NCBI GenBank assembly: GCA_017996175.1
Contig: JAGOHK010000020.1
Location: 1 to 39,726 of the forward strand
Source: Leptospiraceae bacterium
GTDB lineage: Bacteria > Spirochaetota > Leptospiria > Leptospirales > Leptospiraceae
Length of the DNA stretch: 39,726 bases
Direction: 5' to 3'
Made by a program: the position numbers and the translations under genes. The notes beneath the pieces were generated by a model. It did not search any database, was not told the origin of the DNA, and worked only from the letters and a program-made list of their open reading frames with translations. Below, piece after piece: positions 9,245 through 18,637 of the stretch; position 1 is the first letter of the stretch, and every line of letters begins with the position of its first letter.

Positions 9245-9817
9245 ATGGCGATGAAATATTTTTTATTTTTTTTATTACTTTTACAGTGCAGTCCGGATGA
9301 AAAAGAAATTAAAATGGAAGATACAAAGAAGTTATTCACTTTAATGTCAGATCATAAAGCTAAGGAGGCGATCGATTATGCTACTACGTTAGAAAAAAAA
9401 TACCCAACTGATTCATTTTACCCACAGACAAAGGCAATGGTATACTGGGAATTAAATGAATTAGATAAAGCAAATGAGAATTTTCTTAGGGCGGTTGAAT
9501 TGAATCCAAAATCGAGTGAAGTAAATACAAATATTGGACTTTTTTATCAAATTCATAATAATTGTCTGAAAGCAATTCCATACTTTGAAAAAGCAATGGA
9601 TGTGGAAGAAGTTCCGTATGATTTTCTTACAATTTCGTATGGTTTAGGTTACTGCCATTATAAAACTAAGAATTACGAAAAGGTTTTACCGTATTTAGTT
9701 GTTTATGTACAAAAGGCAATTGAAGTTAAAGGAGATGAATTGAAACCGCAAATAAAAATGGCAGAAGAAATTCTTGAAGAGTGCACTGAAAAAATACAAA
9801 GCAAAAAGAAAAAGTAA
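9245..9817 (+). CDS. TPR-repeat lipoprotein
   Basis: A 190-aa protein with a short lipoprotein-type signal peptide (FLFFLLLLQC, Cys15 predicted as lipidated). About three tetratricopeptide-like repeats follow (for example AMVYWELNELDKANENFLRA, then INTNIGL-type and GLGYCHYKTKNYEKVLPYL), ending in a Lys-rich tail. TPRs usually scaffold protein complexes. A strong ribosome binding site, AGGAGGAGG, sits just upstream; two adjacent in-frame ATGs (9245 and 9251) are compatible with it. No partner is suggested by neighbours; the downstream region is non-coding. Confidence 0.75.
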   Translation: MAMKYFLFFLLLLQCSPDEKEIKMEDTKKLFTLMSDHKAKEAIDYATTLEKKYPTDSFYPQTKAMVYWELNELDKANENFLRAVELNPKSSEVNTNIGLFYQIHNNCLKAIPYFEKAMDVEEVPYDFLTISYGLGYCHYKTKNYEKVLPYLVVYVQKAIEVKGDELKPQIKMAEEILEECTEKIQSKKKK

Positions 9818-9820
9818 TTT

Positions 9821-9838
9821 TTAAGGGAAGTTTTTTAG
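9821..9838 (+). repeat. 18-bp direct repeat, copy 1
   Basis: TTAAGGGAAGTTTTTTAG occurs exactly here and again at 10143-10160, 322 bp apart. It marks the outer edge of two related units that each contain hairpins and tRNA-Asn sequence. Confidence 0.85.
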
Positions 9839-9849
9839 TGTATGCACCC

Positions 9850-9942
9850 CCGCTTTGATGAAGCGGTCTAGCAAGCCTCAGTTCCTACCGCCTGATGGCT
9901 AACGGAACTTCGAAATCCCGCCCTTTCGTCTGATGGACGAAA
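9850..9942. repeat. Array of hairpins with TGATG/TGAT loops, unit 1
   Basis: Three hairpins follow each other. CCGCTT-TGATG-AAGCGG is at 9850-9866. At 9881-9908 GTTCC pairs with GGAAC around an inner GCC-TGAT-GGC. TTTCGTC-TGATG-GACGAAA is at 9924-9942. A weaker TTCG/CGAA stem at 9959-9976 again holds CTGATG in its loop. The shared loop with unrelated stems suggests selection on structure or a small element family. The array lies 3' of tRNA-Asn sequence on the minus strand and has no ORF. Confidence 0.6.
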
Positions 9943-9981
9943 CCTTAGCCGCGTCTTCTTCGCTGATGCTCTCGAAACCTT

Positions 9982-10104
<123 letters not shown>

Positions 10105-10142
10105 GAAATAGGATAAAGTTTAATTTGTTGGAGTAGATTGCG

Positions 10143-10160
10143 TTAAGGGAAGTTTTTTAG
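10143..10160 (+). repeat. 18-bp direct repeat, copy 2
   Basis: Exact second copy of TTAAGGGAAGTTTTTTAG (first at 9821-9838), beginning the unit that carries the intact tRNA-Asn. Confidence 0.85.
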
Positions 10161-10176
10161 GAGTACTAATCCACCC

Positions 10177-10232
10177 TTTCGTCTGATGGACGAAACCGTA
10201 GCCTCGGTTTCGTCGCTGATGCTCTCGAAACC
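10177..10232. repeat. Hairpin cluster with mutually exclusive stems, unit 2
   Basis: TTTCGTC-TGATG-GACGAAA occupies 10177-10195. Its right arm can alternatively form a perfect 10-bp stem GACGAAACCG/CGGTTTCGTC with a TAGCCT loop. The right arm of that stem can alternatively form GGTTTCG/CGAAACC (10206-10232) around a loop containing CTGATG. Only neighbouring alternatives exclude each other. The central 10-bp stem is destroyed by mismatches in unit 1. On the minus strand the cluster lies directly 3' of tRNA-Asn, with no terminal T run. Confidence 0.6.
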
Positions 10233-10234
10233 TC

Positions 10235-10308
<74 letters not shown>

Positions 10309-10507
10309 TTATCACGGTTTTGATGTCATTTTTTTGGATATATAAAAAAGAGCAAGTCAAATTTGACATAAAAGTGGTATTTTTGCAAATTAAAAAAAGG
10401 AAAAATACAAAAAAAAACATATATTTGGAAAAAAAATGACAGAAATTTTTTTTGAATTATGCAGTGTGACATAACACGACTATTGTTATTTGGAGACCTA
10501 TTTATCT
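10309..10507. other. Non-coding gap between tRNA-Asn and nrdJ, with palindrome
   Basis: An AT-rich spacer between divergent genes. It contains the perfect 12-bp palindrome GTCAAATTTGAC (10356-10367), overlapping a TTGACA hexamer (10363-10368) that could be a -35 element; a convincing -10 is not visible. I saw no cobalamin riboswitch and no clear NrdR-box pair. The GGAG at 10492-10495 is the only ribosome-binding-like sequence before nrdJ. Confidence 0.5.
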
Positions 10508-13500
10508 ATGAAAATTAATCGCTATTTTACAAAGGGACAAGAAACCCAATACCCTGGAATTGAGTGGGCAAAAAAGAATTCTAAAATCACCAATTCCGAC
10601 GGCTCTTCCGTTTTTGAAGCAAATGACATCCAGGTTCCTTCCGGCTGGTCACAAGTTGCCACCGATATTTTGGCTCAAAAGTATTTCCGTCGTAAAGGTA
10701 TTCCTAAGTATTTGCGTAAAGTAGAAGAGCCAGGAATTCCTGAATGGCTTCAAAGATCTGTCCCTGATAGCGATAAATTAAATTCTCTGAACCCCGAAGA
10801 TAGATATTACGGAGAAACCGATGCCAGACAAGTGTTTCATCGTCTCGCAGGCTGTTGGACATATTGGGGTTTTAAATACGGTTATTTTTCTGATGAAGAG
10901 AGTGCTCGTGCTTTTTACGAAGAAACAACTTTCATGCTTGCCTCGCAAATGGCTGCTCCAAATTCTCCTCAGTGGTTTAATACTGGGCTACATTGGGCGT
11001 ATGGAATTGATGGAACTTCTCAAGGTCATTATTATGTTGATCCTGCTTCCGGTATTTTAACCAAATCATCCTCTTCTTATGAACACCCACAACCTCATGC
11101 TTGTTTTATTCAAAGTGTCAATGACGATCTCGTGAACGAAGGTGGAATCATGGATCTTTGGGTGAGAGAAGCTCGTCTTTTTAAATATGGTTCTGGAACT
11201 GGAACAAACTTCTCTAATATCCGTGGGGAAAACGAGTCGTTATCCGGTGGTGGAAAAAGCTCTGGCTTAATGAGTTTTTTAAAGATAGGCGATAGAGCTG
11301 CTGGTGCTATTAAATCTGGTGGGACGACGAGACGAGCGGCTAAGATGGTTTGTCTCGATATGGATCACCCTGATATCGAAGAATTTATCGAGTGGAAAGT
11401 CAACGAAGAACAAAAAGTAGCCTCTCTTGTTACTGGTTCTATTCACAACAACCGCGCTCTGAATAAAGTAATCAAAGCTTGTCATGAATTTGAAACTTCC
11501 GTTGAGTCAGATAAATTTGATCCTAAAAAAAATCCTAATCTCAAAAAAGCAATCATTGAAGCCAAAAAAGTATTCTGTCCTGATAATTATATTAAACGAG
11601 TCATTGATCTTGCTAAACAAGGTGCGAAAGAAATTCTTTTTGAAGAACTTACTACCGATTGGCAATCAGAGGCTTACAACACAGTATCCGGTCAAAATAG
11701 CAATAACTCTGTTCGTATCTCGAATCAATTCATGGACGCGGTCGAAAAAGACATCGACTGGAATTTATACAATCGAACTGAGATAGAAAAAGCTGTTAAA
11801 CTAAACCGTGCGGCTAAACCTGCGAAAACTCTCCGTGCTCGCGAGCTCTGGGAAAAAATTGCCAATGCAGCTTGGTCTTCTGCTGATCCCGGAACACAGT
11901 ACCATACAACTATCAACGAATGGCATACTTGCCCAGAGGATGGAGCGATTAACGCATCTAATCCTTGCTCTGAGTATATGTTCCTTGATAACACTGCTTG
12001 TAACCTAGCTTCTGCTAATTTACAAAAATTTTTGAAAGCAGATGGAACGTTTGATGTAGAAGCTTTCCGTTATCTTTGCCATATCTGGACAATCATTCTA
12101 GAAATTTCTGTTACCATGGCTCAATTTCCTTCTCGTGAAATCGCAGAGCTTTCTTATAAGTTTAGAACTCTTGGTCTGGGTTACGCGAACTTAGGCTCCA
12201 TTCTTATGATCATGGGAATTCCTTATGACTCTAAGGAAGCGTTAGGCGTAACAGGTGCCATTACTTCGATTATGCATATGACTGCTTACAAGACGTCTGC
12301 TCTTATGGCAAGTGAATTAGGCGCATTTGCTGGATATGAAAAAAATCGTGAGCAGATGCTTCGCGTTATCCGCAACCATCGTCGTGCTGCTTACAATTCT
12401 CCTTCTGAGGATTACGAGGGTTTGACGATTAAACCGATGGGAATTGACTCTGCTAATTGCCCGGCATACTTGTTAAATGCCGCTAAAGAAGATTCCGATG
12501 CCGCACTTGAACTTGGAGAAAAATTCGGTTACCGCAATGCGCAGGTAACAGTGATTGCCCCCACTGGAACTATTGGTCTTGTGATGGATTGTGATACTAC
12601 AGGAATTGAGCCTGACTTCGCTCTTGTGAAATACAAAAAGTTAGCTGGTGGTGGATACTTTAAAATTATCAACCAATCAGTTCCACCTGCTTTGAAAAAA
12701 CTTGGCTACTCTGCATCTGAAATTGAAGCGATTGTAAACTACTGTAAAGGTTACGCCACATTTAACGGTGCTCCTTATATCAATACTCAATCTTTAAAAG
12801 AAAAAGGATTCACGGATGAAATTTTACAAAAAGTAGAAAGAGATTTAGCTGCCGCGTTTGACATTAACTTTGTATTTAACAAATATGTACTCGGCGAAGA
12901 ATTTTTCTCTAAAACTTTAAAAATTGCAAAAGAAATTTATGATGCGCCAACTTTCAATTTGCTCGAGCACTTAGGATTTAACAAAGAAGAAATTCGAAAA
13001 GCAAACGACTATGTTTGCGGAACTATGACTGTTGAAAATGCTCCTTTCTTAAAAGAAAAGGATTTACCGGTATTTGATTGTGCGAATAAATGTGGTCGTT
13101 ACGGCAAACGTTTCTTATCCTATCAATCTCATATCCGTGCAATGGCAGCAGCTCAGCCTTTTATCTCGGGTGCGATTTCTAAAACAATCAACCTTCCAGA
13201 AGAAGCAACTTTGGAAGATGTGAAAGATGCATACTTGATTTCTTGGAAGATGATGGTTAAGGCAAATGCATTATACCGCGATGGGTCTAAGCTATCTCAG
13301 CCGCTTAATTCTGTTTCGGAAATGCTTCATTTTGCAGAAGAAGAGACTACTGAGGACAAACAAGAAAAACCGGCAGTGATTAAAACTGCGGAAAAGATTG
13401 TTCTAAAATATATTTCCCAAAGAAGAAAACTTCCTTCTCGTAGAGCTGGTTACACTCAAAAGGCAACTGTTGGTAGCCACAAAGTATATCTCAGAACCGG

Positions 13501-14125
13501 TGAATACGAAGATGGACAACTCGGGGAAATTTTTATTGATATGCATAAAGAGGGAGCGGCGTTTCGTAGTTTAATGAATGCGTTTGCCATTTCTGTTTCT
13601 CTGGGGCTTCAACATGGAGTTCCGCTAGAAGAATTTGTAGAAGCATTTACATTCTTCAAGTTTGAACCAAATGGAATGGTCAATGGAAACCAACATATTA
13701 AAATGAGCACGTCTGTAATTGATTATATTTTCCGTGAGTTAGCGATTACTTATTTGGGACGTTATGATCTCGGACAAGTTGTTTCGGATGAAGAACTTCG
13801 TGGAGATGAAGTGGGTAAGTCCGGGAGGTTGGATTCGGAAAGCTCTGAAGCTTTAAATGAATCTACGTCTAACGGAATAAAACCAAGTTCGGTTGGAATT
13901 AAACCACTACCGATTTCTTTATCAGACATTATTTCTAAAAACGAATCTAATGCCTTAAAGAAAAATGGCTCTGTGGCTGTTCTAGATAAGGCAGACCAAA
14001 GGGAAAGAGCAAAGATCCAAGGTTACACGGGAGATTCTTGTGTAGAATGTGGCTCTTTTCAAATGGTTCGCAATGGTTCTTGTCTGAAATGCAACTCCTG
14101 CGGAACAACGACAGGTTGTAGTTGA
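10508..14125 (+). CDS. nrdJ: Vitamin B12-dependent (class II) ribonucleotide reductase
   Basis: Encodes a 1205-aa adenosylcobalamin-dependent ribonucleotide reductase, which makes deoxyribonucleotides with or without oxygen. Recognisable parts are the N-terminal region ending in [17 protein letters not shown] and the active-site segment [20 protein letters not shown]. The glycyl-radical-fold signature [20 protein letters not shown] follows, then a TSCPD-type domain ([20 protein letters not shown]). The C-terminal cysteine-rich end is [22 protein letters not shown]...GCS, used for reduction. The frame extends to a TTG at 10490, but ATG 10508 gives the typical N terminus ([10 protein letters not shown]) and has GGAG 12 nt upstream. 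No class I nrdAB is in the window. Confidence 0.95.
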   Translation: MKINRYFTKGQETQYPGIEWAKKNSKITNSDGSSVFEANDIQVPSGWSQVATDILAQKYFRRKGIPKYLRKVEEPGIPEWLQRSVPDSDKLNSLNPEDRYYGETDARQVFHRLAGCWTYWGFKYGYFSDEESARAFYEETTFMLASQMAAPNSPQWFNTGLHWAYGIDGTSQGHYYVDPASGILTKSSSSYEHPQPHACFIQSVNDDLVNEGGIMDLWVREARLFKYGSGTGTNFSNIRGENESLSGGGKSSGLMSFLKIGDRAAGAIKSGGTTRRAAKMVCLDMDHPDIEEFIEWKVNEEQKVASLVTGSIHNNRALNKVIKACHEFETSVESDKFDPKKNPNLKKAIIEAKKVFCPDNYIKRVIDLAKQGAKEILFEELTTDWQSEAYNTVSGQNSNNSVRISNQFMDAVEKDIDWNLYNRTEIEKAVKLNRAAKPAKTLRARELWEKIANAAWSSADPGTQYHTTINEWHTCPEDGAINASNPCSEYMFLDNTACNLASANLQKFLKADGTFDVEAFRYLCHIWTIILEISVTMAQFPSREIAELSYKFRTLGLGYANLGSILMIMGIPYDSKEALGVTGAITSIMHMTAYKTSALMASELGAFAGYEKNREQMLRVIRNHRRAAYNSPSEDYEGLTIKPMGIDSANCPAYLLNAAKEDSDAALELGEKFGYRNAQVTVIAPTGTIGLVMDCDTTGIEPDFALVKYKKLAGGGYFKIINQSVPPALKKLGYSASEIEAIVNYCKGYATFNGAPYINTQSLKEKGFTDEILQKVERDLAAAFDINFVFNKYVLGEEFFSKTLKIAKEIYDAPTFNLLEHLGFNKEEIRKANDYVCGTMTVENAPFLKEKDLPVFDCANKCGRYGKRFLSYQSHIRAMAAAQPFISGAISKTINLPEEATLEDVKDAYLISWKMMVKANALYRDGSKLSQPLNSVSEMLHFAEEETTEDKQEKPAVIKTAEKIVLKYISQRRKLPSRRAGYTQKATVGSHKVYLRTGEYEDGQLGEIFIDMHKEGAAFRSLMNAFAISVSLGLQHGVPLEEFVEAFTFFKFEPNGMVNGNQHIKMSTSVIDYIFRELAITYLGRYDLGQVVSDEELRGDEVGKSGRLDSESSEALNESTSNGIKPSSVGIKPLPISLSDIISKNESNALKKNGSVAVLDKADQRERAKIQGYTGDSCVECGSFQMVRNGSCLKCNSCGTTTGCS

Positions 14126-14140
14126 ACTAGGATTTTGTTT

Positions 14141-14545
14141 ATGCTAGTGAGTGTTAGGCAACTTTTACTTTTTGGAGCTTTAATTTCAGTTTTAGCTTGT
14201 AATAAACGTCTTATTAGAAAAGATGATCTCACACTCATTAACGAACACTATTCGCAAAATACGTATTATGTGAAAGAGAACCTTGTTATGGATAACAAGG
14301 ATGTAATTAAAAAGGATACTTCCGTAAAGATATGGATTGAGTCAACTGCATCCATTCTTAAAGTTAAATGTTACAATAGTAATGAAGAAAGGGAAAGTGC
14401 TGTAGGAAAGATGGTTGCCTACATCATCAACGAAGACTTTAAGGGCAGACAGTTTACGGTAGAGTATTTGGACCAGTTGATAGCTGAAAAGCTAGTATAT
14501 TATGATACAAAGGACGTAAGTAAAAATAAAAAGGCAAAAAAATAG
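14141..14545 (+). CDS. Small putative lipoprotein of unknown function
   Basis: A 134-aa protein starting at ATG 14141 with AGGA about 9 nt upstream (the frame is open from TTG 14135). The N terminus is a lipoprotein signal peptide with lipobox VLAC (ISVLACNKR). The remainder is mixed alpha/beta in appearance (KIWIESTASILKVKCYN, YIINEDFKGRQFTVEYLDQL), ending Lys-rich. No domain recognised. It follows nrdJ by 15 nt on the same strand and could be co-transcribed with it, though a functional link is not evident. Confidence 0.6.
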   Translation: MLVSVRQLLLFGALISVLACNKRLIRKDDLTLINEHYSQNTYYVKENLVMDNKDVIKKDTSVKIWIESTASILKVKCYNSNEERESAVGKMVAYIINEDFKGRQFTVEYLDQLIAEKLVYYDTKDVSKNKKAKK

Positions 14546-14592
14546 GGATTTTGCTTGACTAATTTTGAATACTTATACGATACAATAAATAG

Positions 14593-15531
14593 ATGCTGAT
14601 ACAATTCTGGATTTTTATAGTTTTTGCGATTACGGTAATATTTACCTCCGTCGCGTTCGCGAGCCCATTTGATTCTTTTGAAAACGAATTAAAGGAGTAT
14701 ATTGACTCTGAGTCTGGTCAATATTATGAAGGCGAAGACTCCCAAATTAAAGAGCTTTTCTCACCTGATGACGAAAATGCGGACGAATCACCTAAGTCTG
14801 TCGGGACATACTCCAGAGTATCATCGAATTATAAGCTTCCCTCCCATATACGGATTGCTAGGGTCATATCCTCAACGGTTATCAAACCAACAACTACTGT
14901 CGTAGGTGGTTATAAAGTTCAACCTAAAGACACTTTAAGTACTATTGCTCGCAGATATAAAATGAAAGTAGACCAAATTAAGAAATTGAATGGTCTTAAA
15001 GGTGATTTAATCCGAATCGGTCAAGTATTACGAATCAACAGCACAAAAACTACCACATCACATACTGCTGGTGGAACTATTTATAAAATGAAAGTATTTG
15101 CTTTGCCAGTATTAACTGGTAAGGTTACCTCTCGTTTTGGGTATAGACGTGATCCATTTAACCCTGCTGTAAGAAACTACCATTCTGGTCTTGATTTATC
15201 TGCTCCTGTTGGCACTCCAGTTATCGCATCTGCTGAAGGAGTTGTAGAATTCAAAGGTAGAAACGGTGGATATGGAAATACAGTTATCATTCGTCATAAA
15301 GGCGGTTATAAAACCATTTACGCACACTGTTCAACGACAGTAGTAGAAGTAGGGGATTTTGTAAAGATGGGCAAGGTAATTGGTTCTGTTGGTCGTACAG
15401 GAACTGCGACTGGGGCGCATTTGCATTTTGAAGTAATTTATAAGGGCAAGTTAATCGATCCAGAAAAAGCTCTTCGTAAAGTAGAAATTGTAACTACGAA
15501 ACCTGGAACAACTCTCGCAAACAAATCTTAA
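14593..15531 (+). CDS. LysM-M23 peptidoglycan endopeptidase (murein hydrolase/activator type)
   Basis: A 312-aa secreted protein: signal peptide at residues 1-24 (ends VAFAS), an acidic linker, a LysM domain at about 106-148 (YKVQPKDTLSTIARRYKMKV...RIGQVLRI) that binds glycan, and an M23 domain at about 174-295. The metal and catalytic residues are present: His197 and Asp201 (HSGLD), His245 (YAHC) and His276/His278 (HLHFE). This is the NlpD/MepM-like layout, and intact ligands argue for catalysis rather than a purely activating role. No ribosome binding site precedes the ATG; TTGACT (14555-14560) and TACAAT (14581-14586) lie upstream. A terminator follows. Confidence 0.88.
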   Translation: MLIQFWIFIVFAITVIFTSVAFASPFDSFENELKEYIDSESGQYYEGEDSQIKELFSPDDENADESPKSVGTYSRVSSNYKLPSHIRIARVISSTVIKPTTTVVGGYKVQPKDTLSTIARRYKMKVDQIKKLNGLKGDLIRIGQVLRINSTKTTTSHTAGGTIYKMKVFALPVLTGKVTSRFGYRRDPFNPAVRNYHSGLDLSAPVGTPVIASAEGVVEFKGRNGGYGNTVIIRHKGGYKTIYAHCSTTVVEVGDFVKMGKVIGSVGRTGTATGAHLHFEVIYKGKLIDPEKALRKVEIVTTKPGTTLANKS

Positions 15532-15560
15532 TCTAATCAGCCTAATCTGAGATGATATAA

Positions 15561-15597
15561 GCCTATGTAGATATTAACTACATGGGCATTTTTATTT
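15561..15597 (+). terminator. Intrinsic terminator after the LysM-M23 gene
   Basis: GCCTATGTAG (15561-15570) pairs over 10 bp, including one G-T pair, with CTACATGGGC (15578-15587). The stem is followed by ATTTTTATTT. It ends the transcript 30 nt downstream of the stop codon. Confidence 0.85.
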
Positions 15598-15631
15598 CTG
15601 AGCGTTAGCTAAAACACAGGAAGGATGATAT

Positions 15632-16489
15632 ATGGCAGCTTCAAGTTTATTGACTCTACTAGATGACATTGCTACTATATTAGATGATGTAGCTATTCTG
15701 TCTAAGGTAGCCGCTAAAAAAACAACAGGAGTATTAGGGGACGATCTGGCACTCAATGCTGAGCAGGTGACGGGAGTTAATGCAGAAAGGGAACTTCCAG
15801 TAGTTTGGAAGGTAGCAAAGGGCTCTTTCGTAAATAAACTCATTTTGGTACCAGGTGCTTTACTTGTGAGTACTTTTGCCCCATTCTTAATAAAGCCAAT
15901 GTTATTTATTGGTGGAGCTTTTCTTTGCTTTGAGGGTTTTGAAAAAGTTGTAGAAAAACTGTTCCATAAAAAAGAAGATTCAGTAGCCCCAGCCAAAAAT
16001 CAGTCAGAAGAAGAGAAAATCAAAGGAGCCATTCGGACTGATTTTATCTTGTCTTTAGAAATTATCGTAATTGCTTTGGGAAGTGTTGGGGATGCACCTT
16101 TTGTTACTAGGCTAATGGTTTTATCTCTAATTGCATTTGGAATGACAATAGGAGTTTATGGACTTGTCGCTCTCATTGTCAAAATTGATGATTTTGGGCT
16201 CTGGCTCCAGAAAAAATCTAGCAGCGTCTTAAAAAAAATAGGAAGTTTTTTACTAATCCTTGCTCCTAACCTGATGAAATTACTCGGAATTGCCGGCACG
16301 GTCGCAATGTTCTTAGTTGGTGGTGGGATTATTTCCCATACAATTGAGCCCATTCATCATCTGGCAGAAAGTTTGGGAAAGTTATCGTTTCTTATTGATG
16401 CTCTCACGGGCATTATTGCCGGTGGAATCATTGTATTCATTGTAACCATCCTCCAAAAACTTAGAAAACCAAAAACTTTGGCACCATAG
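15632..16489 (+). CDS. DUF808 family inner-membrane protein (YedI-like)
   Basis: A 285-aa membrane protein. The N terminus MAASSLLTLLDDIATILDDV and the following KKTTGVLGDDLALNAEQVTG are the hallmark of the DUF808/YedI family, whose function is not established. Several hydrophobic segments follow, for example KLILVPGALLVSTFAPFLI-type, VYGLVALIVKI and GIIAGGIIVFIVTIL. Length is close to the family norm (~300 aa). GGAAGGA precedes the ATG. It converges on cysQ with 15 bp between the stops. Confidence 0.85.
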   Translation: MAASSLLTLLDDIATILDDVAILSKVAAKKTTGVLGDDLALNAEQVTGVNAERELPVVWKVAKGSFVNKLILVPGALLVSTFAPFLIKPMLFIGGAFLCFEGFEKVVEKLFHKKEDSVAPAKNQSEEEKIKGAIRTDFILSLEIIVIALGSVGDAPFVTRLMVLSLIAFGMTIGVYGLVALIVKIDDFGLWLQKKSSSVLKKIGSFLLILAPNLMKLLGIAGTVAMFLVGGGIISHTIEPIHHLAESLGKLSFLIDALTGIIAGGIIVFIVTILQKLRKPKTLAP

Positions 16490-16504
16490 TACAAACGCAA
16501 ATAT

Positions 16505-17368
16505 CTAGTTCCAGTTAACTAAAGAGTCTTTCAAAAATTTACCGTGAGAAGAAACTAGGCTTTCAATTGTATAGGGATTTCCGGCTAAAATTCCTTTCTG
16601 TAAGTGATGCGGGGAGTTGAACTGGATTTGGGTTTGCTCGAATAAGTCGATTACTTTTCCGCCCGAGGCTTCCACTAGGGCAACGCCAGCGCAAATATCC
16701 CATTCATTCTTAGGTTTCAAAGAAATACTCAGATCACCCTTACCAGCCGCTGTAAGAGCTAATTTATAGGCAATAGAGCCGATAGGTAACATAGAAAAAC
16801 TTTCCTTCCAAAAAGAATTTGCATCGAAAAGTTTATCTTTTTGAAATTCAGAACGAGATACGTAAACGGAAGGCTTCTGTATTGATTCTTTAAAGGAAAG
16901 TTTGCTTAAAGAGATTGAAATTGGATCCAGTGCAAAAGTCTCATCTAGAATTAGATAAGAAATTCCGAGATCTACGATTCCAGAAATAAGTTCCCTCGTG
17001 ATTGGATTAAATACAATCCCAAGAATTGCTTTACCCTGATAAGATAAACCAAGGCTAATGGAAAATTCTGGGTTTTTTTGGACAAACTCTCTTGTACCGT
17101 CAATCGGATCTAAAATCCAGACACGGTCTTTGGAAAGCCTATCCGTATTATCAGCGATTTCCTCGGATAAGATTCCATCATCAGGAAAAGATTCTTTAAT
17201 ATGAGAAAGAATTTCTTTGTTAGCTAGTAAATCTGCCTCGGTTAAGGGATCATCCTTTGCCTTCCAACTTACTTCGAAGCTGGAATTGTAGATATCTCTA
17301 ACTATTTTCCCTGCTTTTAAAACAGAGAAAACAGCTACTTGAAATTCAGGAGAGGAGACTTGGAACAA
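16505..17368 (-). CDS. cysQ: CysQ-like 3'(2'),5'-bisphosphate nucleotidase / inositol monophosphatase family
   Basis: A 287-aa member of the lithium-sensitive IMPase superfamily. Metal-binding motifs are visible: KDDPLTEADLLAN, the acidic pair in ILSEE (69-70), and the signature WILDPIDGTREF (84-95). The C-terminal NEWDICAGVALVEASGGKV is the second family signature. FV after DGTRE is typical of CysQ, which hydrolyses PAP from sulfate assimilation or coenzyme A chemistry; an inositol monophosphatase is the alternative. The likely start is TTG at 17368, 2 nt after the stop of the preceding gene, indicating coupling. Confidence 0.8.
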   Translation of the reverse strand: MFQVSSPEFQVAVFSVLKAGKIVRDIYNSSFEVSWKAKDDPLTEADLLANKEILSHIKESFPDDGILSEEIADNTDRLSKDRVWILDPIDGTREFVQKNPEFSISLGLSYQGKAILGIVFNPITRELISGIVDLGISYLILDETFALDPISISLSKLSFKESIQKPSVYVSRSEFQKDKLFDANSFWKESFSMLPIGSIAYKLALTAAGKGDLSISLKPKNEWDICAGVALVEASGGKVIDLFEQTQIQFNSPHHLQKGILAGNPYTIESLVSSHGKFLKDSLVNWN

Positions 17369-17370
17369 AA

Positions 17371-17868
17371 TTAAGGATTTGTTCCGATTGGTTTATTTGG
17401 TCCTTTTGTATCAGTCGGTGCTGCCTTTGCAGGTGCTGCTGGACTTGCTGAATCAGCAGTTTCTTTGTCTTGGTCTTGGAGTTTGATGTACATTTTTTCA
17501 TCTACTGGAAGTTGCAAATAAACTTCAGGGTCAACGGCAAAGTTATAAAAAATATAATAGTCTTTGTAAGTTAAAAAATAATTGAAAGTCCCTTTTTCTT
17601 GTTCAAACTTGATTGCATCTGGTTTTAGGTCTTTGATTCGATTTTTATAGTCTGGGAATTTTTTATGCATCGTGTAACGGATAGCATTGGTAAGATTGCT
17701 TTCTAGTGTTTTCTTTCTGTATTCTTTTGAAATCTTTCTGTTTTTAGTGTATTCTTCTGTTTTAGCAAAATCTTTAATAATTCCTTCTGTTCCCGGAATT
17801 CTATCTGCAGAAAATAAACTAGAAGTTAAGATAAATGCTATTAGAATTGTAGATAAAAATTGGTTCAT
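17371..17868 (-). CDS. Secreted hypothetical protein
   Basis: A 165-aa protein with a signal peptide (MNQFLSTILIAFILTSSLFSA) and a predicted periplasmic body rich in Lys and Tyr (KDYYIFYNFAVDPEVYLQLP). The C-terminal tail is Ala/Pro/Thr-rich and low in complexity (ADSASPAAPAKAAP). No family recognised. It lies directly upstream of the cysQ-like gene with 2 nt between them, so the two probably share a transcript. Confidence 0.65.
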   Translation of the reverse strand: MNQFLSTILIAFILTSSLFSADRIPGTEGIIKDFAKTEEYTKNRKISKEYRKKTLESNLTNAIRYTMHKKFPDYKNRIKDLKPDAIKFEQEKGTFNYFLTYKDYYIFYNFAVDPEVYLQLPVDEKMYIKLQDQDKETADSASPAAPAKAAPTDTKGPNKPIGTNP

Positions 17869-18006
17869 GACTTAGTTCACCTAATATTGGATTTTGGTAC
17901 CATTATCGGAATCTATTTTTAAAAAGAAATACTTATTTGAGAGGATTTTTTAAAAACAAAAAAATCGGTTTGGAATGCAATTTGTATACGATTTGGATAT
18001 ACTTGC

Positions 18007-18126
18007 GATACACTTAATAGGGGAATAAAGTCCAGAGTAAAGTTCCCTCCAAAGCGCCCTATAAATTTTTTTACCCAACATTCCAGCGATCTTTAGAGTG
18101 CAGTTTGGAGGGATACTAAGTGTATC
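18007..18126. repeat. Nested inverted-repeat element
   Basis: GATACACTTA (18007-18016) is the exact inverse of TAAGTGTATC (18117-18126). Inside them, TCCCTCCAAA (18044-18053) is the exact inverse of TTTGGAGGGA (18104-18113). The right arm also folds locally (GGATAC/GTATCC). The 120-bp unit has no ORF except the last codons of a small minus-strand frame. It could be a miniature element or structured RNA. Confidence 0.55.
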
Positions 18127-18352
18127 CGTAACTAAAAGGAAGTGTATACAAAGCGATTAATCGTTCTATGACTTTGTTTCTTAAAAGGATAAATTCCACT
18201 TCGGAAAATTCCAGTTTTCTACAAACCCAAAAATGGGATTCATTTTCTAGAAACAGACTTTGAAATAGAAGTTTCTCGTCTTCTCTCCATTTATAAAAAG
18301 TAGTTGGATTGTGAGATACAAAATATTCCATACTTTCTAAATTTTGAATCAA
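18116..18352 (-). CDS. Possible small gene or 5'-truncated gene fragment
   Basis: A 78-aa frame, with a TTG as first usable start, rich in Phe, Glu and Leu (SMEYFVSHNPTTFYKWREDE...). The frame is open further upstream, beyond the AT-rich hairpin at 18365, with protein-like sequence (...ELIRATLFFKGKSFSS) until a stop inside the hairpin at 18416-18446, but has no start codon there. No ribosome binding site is visible. It may be the 3' remnant of a larger gene cut by the hairpin element. No family recognised. Confidence 0.3.
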   Translation of the reverse strand: MIQNLESMEYFVSHNPTTFYKWREDEKLLFQSLFLENESHFWVCRKLEFSEVEFILLRNKVIERLIALYTLPFSYGYT

Positions 18353-18637
18353 CCAGAAAATTAATTTTAAAGAGGAAAAAGATTTTCCTTTAAAAAATAA
18401 AGTAGCACGAATTAACTCACCTTACGCACTTCGTGCGTGCGGTGAGAAAGTTGGCAGGGAGCCTGCCGGCAAGCTTGGGGACTAATCGTCCCCAAACCCC
18501 ATTTTTATTAGTTTATTAGCATTTTCTAATATATACCAAACGCTAAAAGTAATTATCCAAATGGTTTTCTAGAAGTATAGTTTGGTAGAAACAAATGCAG
18601 CATTTTCGATTTACGAATGTGTAATTTATTTTGGCAT
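18353..18637. repeat. Intergenic cluster of four hairpins
   Basis: The gap between the small 18116 frame and thpR holds hairpins in series. TTTTAAAG-type arms with one bulge lie at 18365-18395. CTCACC/GGTGAG enclosing ACGCAC-TTC-GTGCGT is at 18416-18446. GGCAGG-GAG-CCTGCC is at 18453-18467, and TTGGGGAC-TAATC-GTCCCCAA at 18475-18495. The last three are much more GC-rich than the surroundings. None has a proper T tract, so they look like a repetitive palindromic element rather than terminators. 18496-18637 shows nothing else. Confidence 0.6.

Noticed and set aside
10309..10507. Cobalamin riboswitch upstream of nrdJ
   Set aside because: The spacer is AT-rich and I see no conserved B12-box sequence or the expected multi-stem layout.
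15592..15996. Minus-strand frame opposite the DUF808 gene
   Set aside because: It is the complement of a clearly recognisable family protein, with no ribosome binding site of its own.
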